Below are positions 57,395-64,000 of a stretch of 64,000 nucleotides of DNA, piece after piece. The notes under the pieces were generated by a model. That model saw nothing but the letters and a program-made list of their open reading frames with translations, searched no databases and had not been told where the DNA came from. The stretch is from the NCBI RefSeq assembly GCF_030272615.1, contig NC_081410.1, positions 286,873,957 through 286,937,956 of the forward strand, written 5' to 3'. The DNA is from Cryptomeria japonica (Eukaryota; Streptophyta; Pinopsida; Cupressales; Cupressaceae). The number at the start of each line of letters is the position of its first letter. The first letter of the stretch is position 1. Position numbers and translations under genes: made by a program.

Positions 57395-60350
57395 TTACAT
57401 ATATTGGCCAATAACCAGTTTCCTACAATATTTTAAGTTCTATCCCCCTTTGTGTCGTACGATGCCAAATTAAATAATGTATATGCTCCAACTTGTACTA
57501 TAGCCCCCTAAACAAATAGAATGAACAACAGATGATGTTATGGATGATACCAGTAATGGAAAAACTGCAGAAATGGACTGATATAACAAGCAAGGGTACA
57601 CACAATAACAATATCAATAAAGATTTGACCACTCAATACCAAATAGAAGGATATTATAAAATCAGCCAAATCAAATCTTCAAAATCACTAGAATATTTGA
57701 TCACCAAATTGAAATTGTGAATGGGAAGCTGAAAGGTTTTTCATCCTCCATATTTCTGCACCAAACAGTTTTCGTCCTTGGGCATGTATATGAACAAAAT
57801 TCTAAAGCTCTGGAATAGGGTTTAATAACAATACTAATGAATGCATTTTTTGATGCCAAACTCTTCTTTTATATGCACCTTTTTAATTTTTAATTTTCTT
57901 TTCCTGCCTAATATTTTCTTTGTTCAAAAACACCTTTTTATAGTATTTTATTATGCTCACTTAAATAAAAAGATTATAATACATAAGTCATCAATTTTAC
58001 AATATTATTTAATAAAAGTATTGGGACAACTTAAAATATTATTAATAAATCATTTACCTAAATTTATCCCTTAGCCTACCAGAAATAAGAAATAGGCTAC
58101 GATCTCCCAAATAATTTAATTAATAAAAGATGACATGACGGTAAACATAAGTAGTTAGGTTCTCATGAGGTCAAGAGCATTTAAAATATTTAGAGAACTT
58201 ACATTTGCTTATATATTGAATTAGGAGAAATAAGGACTTTTGGGATTTTTATATGCATTGGTAAAAGAGTTATAAAACATTTTGTATATGGGTGAATTAT
58301 CAGTTAAGTCCAACACCTAGAAGTGAATTTTTTTATCATCTCATTCTATGCTTGCACTTTTCAGGGCACCCATGCTACACTTAATGAGGCTTCTAGAAAC
58401 ACATGCGACATCAAGTGAATAAAGTGTAACAAAGATGGAGGCTAGAGACACTAGAGGTTAGAGGTAATCTTATAATCTCAAGCTAGCTTAACACTTAGAG
58501 ATGCTATTTACATTCAGCTATTCCTAATTCTGATTCTCTTCCTCTATTTCTATAAACTGTTACTGGAAATGATATCCAACTCAGCAACAACTCGCCAATG
58601 GGTACTGAATCATTACAAACACCATTGATTCATGTAAACCAAACTTGTCTATCCCATGTTCTTCTTCCAAATTTTGTAGGAAAAAGATTACAAAAATCAT
58701 CCTTCATAGTAACTTATATTAGAAAGTATTCGATCTCTATCTTTCCCACATGTTTCATGTACTCTTCTTCTATTCCAAGGTTCACATAAAACTCCTGCCT
58801 CATTTCCCCCCTCAAACAGAGGACTATGCTCTCCTTTTGCATGCTTTAACACCCCAACATATTTTTGCAATTGATGTCAGCTCAATGCTCCCATTAGCAC
58901 ACATTGAGGTAATTGGCGCAATTACTAATAACCATCAACCTCTAACCCGAGTGCCTTCTTCCAAAGCAAGTACAAAACCATCCAAAACAAAGACTTAATT
59001 GACCATTACTAACTCCCTTTACTGGTTCTCAGCTACCATAGAGATCAGGATACAAGAATCAGCATCTCTTCATGCAAATCAACTCTTCTCAACAATAGTT
59101 CATCAAACAAATAAATTTCTAGATTTTTTTGAACCATATTTTCATTGACCTCGGAAACCAAGCTCTAATTTCTACTCCACAACTTTCTAATTTTAACAAT
59201 TGAGAGTTTTTGTAATGCTTTCCTACATTGACATAATAATCCTTTGTCAAAACAATATGGAATTTTATCTCAGAATTATATCTAATTCATACCATAAGAT
59301 ACAAAATCTGCTCACAATATATCATGGCTCCACAATAAATTCATCAAGGCACAACCATTTGGCGTGGAATTACAGATGCCAAGCACTACCAAGATATAAA
59401 TAAATGAGATTCACATGCCGCTTGGATCATGTGGGTTATAAAACTGGTACAAAGTTAAATAGATTATCAATTTCCATTTTCAAAAAAAATCATTCTAAGA
59501 AATTCAACCACGGAGTGAAGACTGTAAAACATACATTGTTAAAATAAAATATGCTCACATTCTCTAAACATCAAATAACTACAGAGAATTCATAGCAAAA
59601 ATAGGAAATTGACATTTGGAGGAAGCAATGAATAAAGACATCGCATAGGTCAAATTTTGAGGGGGTGACAAAGGAGCGGACATGGAAAGGTATGAAGCGG
59701 TGCACATGAGTATGGGGCACATCTACAAGATGTTTCATCTGTGTCCAGAAGACTGACATTATGTAAAAATGTTCTTGTTGAACCACATTTAGTAACCCTT
59801 GCATATGGTGCACCTTTGAGTTATGTCATCTTGTAATAATACTGCATACCTTGTATATGGATCCCAAATGTGTTAGTGAGACTCCTATAAAGTGGTCTAA
59901 CTGCAAAAGGTGAAGTGTAATATTTTATTTGAATATATGCCACTACTAGGTTGCCCAATCCTCATGCAGTGCATAAGAATGGTGTATAAATAAAGACAAT
60001 CGCTCGTCCAAATTCTATTTTTTATTACAAAGTTGATTATTCTATTTGATGTATTCCCAAACCTCCTCATATGATGTTCTCTCTTTCTTTTACTTGTGCA
60101 TTTAACATTTATGTTTGACAGGAATCTAGTTGTATATTCTATCATAGTCATCACTGATGATAATTCTAGGTACAAGTCCCCATGAAATCTTGATTCACGC
60201 TTCCCTGAAATATTAAAATGATCAATATATTGTACCATACAATTAAACTAGCATACCTATCTTTAGAGAAATATAGATAAAGTACACCAAAAGATATCAT
60301 ATTTGTTCATTATTCCACTTAAAAATCTACTATATTATCATATTGTAATT
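57395..60350. other. AT-rich intergenic or intronic DNA
   Basis: Only short open frames without coding character. The longest, near 58598-58998, matches nothing I know. It may be intron or downstream flank of the helicase gene on the minus strand. Confidence 0.4.
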
Positions 60351-60364
60351 AATATTAAAATATT

Positions 60365-60701
60365 TTATTTTTTTTATTGGTGATTGGCCGAAGCCTGAAT
60401 AGCTTTTGACTGGAGCTATGAACCAATGGGGACACAGTAGGGGGCCCCATCCACATTACATATCTTTGACTTATTATTATTATTATGTTTGATTAGATTG
60501 ACCCCAAGACCTTCCCATCCTATGGAAGGCCAAGAGTCACGGCTTAGAGTTCCACTAGATTGACCCAAGAGCTTCCCCATCCTATGGAAGGCCAAGAGTC
60601 ACAGCTTAGAATTCCACTTCAGATGTCCCTATTGGGAATTGAACTTGGGTCTCCACAGTAAGAACCCAGTGTTTTAGCCAGTTAAGTTCAACCCCTTGGA
60701 C
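60365..60701 (-). mobile_element. tRNA-derived SINE with internal duplication
   Basis: A perfect 14-bp TSD, AATATTAAAATATT, lies at 60351-60364 and 60702-60715. In minus orientation the head reads AAGGGGTTGAACTTAACTGG (A-box region), then GTGGAGACCCAAGTTCAATTCC with a B-box (AGTTCAATTCC). The tail at the left end is A-rich. In the body, a segment of about 62 bp (AAGACCTTCCCATCCTATGG...) is tandemly duplicated at about 60494-60556 and 60557-60617. Confidence 0.85.
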
Positions 60702-60715
60702 AATATTAAAATATT

Positions 60716-61712
60716 ATTATTATAATATGATATTGTAATTAATATTAAATTATTATTAAAATATGATTATATTATTATCTTTTAATATATTATTTATTTT
60801 TATATTACCAAATTATTATTATTATATTTTTGTTTTATATTACTTCTTATCATTATTCTTGAGAAAAAGGTGAACTTTATAAAGGGACACTTTCAATCCC
60901 CCATAATTAATAATATTAGGTTGAAATAATTACGAACTTAACAGATTGATGATGGAGATAGACAAATTGATTGATCAATTAAACTTAGAGGGAGTGGCAG
61001 TTGACAGGTGGAAGTGAAGATATAATTAGTATTAAATAATTAAAAATTAGTTAATTAACTGCATGGGAGGAGAAAATAAATTAAATTAAATTAAAAAAGT
61101 ACTAATAAAATGTTTTTGCTTTTCATACATTTAGTGTCACAAAAATGTCAAATTGAATGCTTCTAGTTTTTATTAACAGACATTTTTGCATCCATATGTG
61201 AGTATAAGACGCCTTTGGCGTAATTATGGGAGGATAGATCAAAGAACCATTGCCACATCTTCATTAAAATGTGAACTTATTGCATGATAGTTTCAGAAGG
61301 TACCATTAATTAAACAAAAAGCAATAAGAAAATGTAATTTCTAATCACAGTAATATTAAGAACCCTTGAATCAATACTCAACACAGTCGTACCAATGAGA
61401 TTGTGTAAGTAGGCATGCATGAAAGACTAAATGTAGTAAAATGGATGAGAAAGAAAAATATAAAGGTGAAAAGGCAATAAAGTTAATGTGTACTTTGAAA
61501 TAACAGTCAGTGTTAAGAAACAACTATATCACTAAGGAGACCCATCATGTTAAGTTTTTTTCTCGTTTTAAATCTATTGTACCAATATTTACATATTTGC
61601 TAAGCTCTGGGTCCAAAATGTGTAACTTTTAGATTAAACCATTTTCTCTGCAAAACCTTCAAAAGCTCTTGGATTTAGTCATCTTACATTTTCATCAGCT
61701 AAAATGGCTTAC
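60716..61712. other. AT-rich intron or flank
   Basis: Very AT-rich with TTATTA runs near 60716-60860. No exon with the expected continuation of the helicase after HRIGQ could be found. Confidence 0.4.
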
Positions 61713-62289
61713 CTGACCAATTCGATGGGTACGATCTTCTGCCTGAACAATTTCACCAGGCGTCCATGACAACTCTGCAAATATCACTGTGGTTGCTGCA
61801 GTCAGTGTCAGACCCACTCCCGCAGCACGTATAGAAAGCTGAACAGGCAAGAAGTTATAACATTTGAAATCAAGTCATACTTCCACATTTCATTGAAAAT
61901 ATAAGAGAAATAATTGCATACTCCCATGAATACAGTTTTGGAGTAGAAACACCAAAGATAGCAATATTACATTGTAAAGCATTAAAAGATTGCAGTGTAG
62001 ACTGAAAATGTCATACCACGGCCACTTTTACATCATCTCTCTCCTGGAACCGTGTTACTAACATCTGTCTTGATGATGGTGATGTACTTCCATCAATTCG
62101 TATACAACTAACTTTCTTTTTCTGAACATAAGTAATGACATTGAATTAATCAGACATTCCACATTAAACACTTAAAATATTTATATATACTGGTAGGAAT
62201 CAAGAAATAAATAAGCTTACAATCAAATATTGTTCAATAGCATCTAGCATTGACAGATGATGTGCAAACACCAGAAATTTGCAGCCTCC
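61713..62289 (-). CDS. SNF2-family helicase, SMARCAL1/ZRANB3-like, three exons (partial)
   Basis: Three minus-strand exons with GT-AG borders, all phase 0: 62221-62289 ([20 protein letters not shown]...), 62017-62121 ([19 protein letters not shown]...[12 protein letters not shown]) and 61713-61838 ([20 protein letters not shown]...[20 protein letters not shown]). They form helicase motifs IV, V and VI of the C-terminal SNF2 ATPase lobe. FAELSWTPG and [11 protein letters not shown] are typical of the SMARCAL1/ZRANB3 subgroup of annealing helicases, which remodel stalled replication forks. No stops or frameshifts. The N-terminal lobe and the rest lie outside the window or across long introns. 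Confidence 0.9.
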
Positions 62290-64000
62290 CTGCAATTACA
62301 TTAGTCAAAGAAAAAACCTTCAATATAACAATATAAAGAAGCATTCATTAATTATCAAAGCTTCATGAGTAATGCCTCTATCTTTCAGAAAGCTAAACAA
62401 AATATTTTAGTTCTTGCTTCATTTACTAAATCTGTTAGACAAAACAGAAAATGGATTGAGCCATCGACTTATTGTTAAAAACAACATTCATTATCCCTTG
62501 CATGGAAAAATGCAAAGAATAAATAGATGTGGATTAAACCACCTGATTTGAAATTACAACAAAATAATTACAAATTCATTCAACTCCAATGAATACAAAT
62601 AGCCAATTCTTATTAGAGATTCACAATTCTCAGTAAAATAAAATCCCAAAAGATCACAGATTGATCATTTCATTGGCAATTGAAAGATCAATCACTTGAG
62701 ACATCATATATGATATCATTCATTGTCATAAATTTAAGTTCATGAAATTCAAACACTAACTTAAAATGGCAAACACAATTCTATCCATCGTCATCCGAAG
62801 CCACATCATATTAACCTCTACTCTCAAGCAGTTTTTGGAACAAAAACAAACTGAAAATAGTAATCTGAAAAGGAAACAAATAACTGGAAACTCTGTCAAA
62901 CCCTCAATGGCTGGTATACAATTTCAAATGCATTGATATTATCAAATCTGAATTATGTAAGCTTGGAATAGTTATGACAACAACAATCCACCCCAAAACA
63001 TCAACTGGAAAGACTCTAAAACTAGATATTATTGAAATCGCAACTTTTGGGAACAATTACAATGCTGATTTGCAAATTGGCAACATAATTTCGGGATTAC
63101 AAACAACTATATTGACTTGATAGGTCGTGCAGACATATGGCTAGTAGCTATAAGCAATGAGGGATGCATTTTAAACTTGTATGGCGGCAGCTGTAGATGG
63201 CATGGCTGCCGCAGGGTTTGGGACATTTTCGTAGCCGGAAAATCCCAAAAGATGCTGTACAGCAGAAAATACACCCCCAAAACACAATCACTCCACCAAA
63301 TCCATGATACCAATGATCAACAATAAATCAAATCGGCAACAAGCAATTAATGTTGCATGGATGAGGTGCAATCACCCAAAATTTGTGTGGAACCCTCCCT
63401 ATGAAGCTGGCGTTTCAATTTGTCAATATGACAACAATGGATCATGATGTAACCTCTGAAAATTCTAAAAATCAGCAATGTCAATGATTTACTTACAAAC
63501 ACCAATCACTAGGAATCTAAAAATAACCAAAAGCAACTCACATACAATCCCGAAATGGAGTTGCCAATGTTGTTGAAGATGAGAGTTTTCATCATCAACT
63601 CAAAAAATGAAAATCCAAGAGGTTTTTGTCCTCCAAGATGTCCAATCAACCAAGGGTTTTTTTTTCCTTAGTTGAGAAACTAAACACAACCCTCAAAATT
63701 CTTGAAACAATGTTGACTTGCAAAATGATGACAAGATGATGATCAAATTAATTCAAGCAGCCTCCTTATGTAGTGCTCTAAAATGGACACATGAGGAGAG
63801 CAAGAAAGTTGGTGATTGATCGAAAGACCAATTCTGGGATGGAAAGATTGGAAACATGATAACTTTTACTTCCATGGCATTGATGCTAAAATATTAGTTA
63901 AAAATGTGGTAAGTCATTGGATCTTGTTCTCCACTTAAAATAGTGTAACTCAATACAAGATGAGGATAGACTTTCATCAACAAAAATACATTTTTACATG
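62290..64000. other. presumed long intron of the helicase gene
   Basis: No exon encoding the preceding part of the helicase (helicase lobe 2 start) was found before the window edge, so the intron is at least 1.7 kb. Contents are AT-rich unique sequence with no repeat signature I recognise. Confidence 0.45.

Noticed and set aside
58598-58998. Adjacent + strand ORFs that might form a gene
   Set aside because: Short, in different frames, no recognised motif and no splice signals that join them sensibly.

Overview
This window looks like nuclear DNA from a plant with a large, transposon-rich genome. I infer a gymnosperm, for example a conifer, from the nested LTR retrotransposons with multi-kilobase LTRs, the long introns and the AT-rich gene-poor spacers; no species-level marker was seen. 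The only gene I recognise with confidence is a three-exon piece of a SNF2-family (SMARCAL1/ZRANB3-like) helicase on the minus strand at 61713-62289. Almost everything else is retrotransposon.

Layout, left to right. 1-6.6 kb: microsatellites, a decayed LINE-type RNase H domain (about 2700-2895, minus), a 400-bp tandem duplication (3190-3970), and a minus-strand decayed copy (5415-6507) of an uncharacterised retroelement ORF. 6678-10643: a complete non-autonomous LTR element, here called F, with target-site duplication (TSD) CTCCT and a tRNA-Arg primer site. It has no gag-pol but carries a repeat-built ORF and a tRNA-Arg-like sequence just before its 3' LTR. 11638-19924: element A1, TSD CATAC, with a 4.45-kb LTR, a novel ORF and a tRNA-Asn primer site. 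Its right end is not the expected LTR but a 410-bp-arm palindrome, so both outer ends are inverted copies of the same U5 terminus. 21020-46580: a minus-strand Ty3/gypsy element (C) containing nested insertions. These are a 5.0-kb solo LTR (A2, 21658-26654), a 6.5-kb probable solo LTR holding a roughly 1150-codon reading frame (B, 26725-33255), a different LTR (D, about 34000-35360) cutting into the integrase, and a 3.7-kb solo LTR (A3, 41156-44829). The gag, protease, extra RNase H, reverse transcriptase, RNase H and integrase lie in that order on the minus strand from 41019 down to 35361. 46.6-53.1 kb: a Ty1/copia-like LTR and a deleted chromovirus pol. 53133-57389: another solo LTR of family A (A4, TSD GGACA). 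57.4-64 kb: AT-rich intronic or intergenic DNA with one tRNA-derived SINE and the helicase exons.

The four family-A LTRs (A1-A4) share ends, promoter region and a CCCCATTGCAAATGGGG palindrome, but each has a different tandem motif array in its core. In A2 the array is 17 hairpins spaced about 172 bp apart. The most unusual features are the inverted-end palindromic insertion A1 with 37-nt tRNA-Asn complementarity, the long ORF inside an apparent LTR (B), and the tRNA-Arg-like module in F. Family and tRNA assignments come from memory of consensus motifs; no database search was run.
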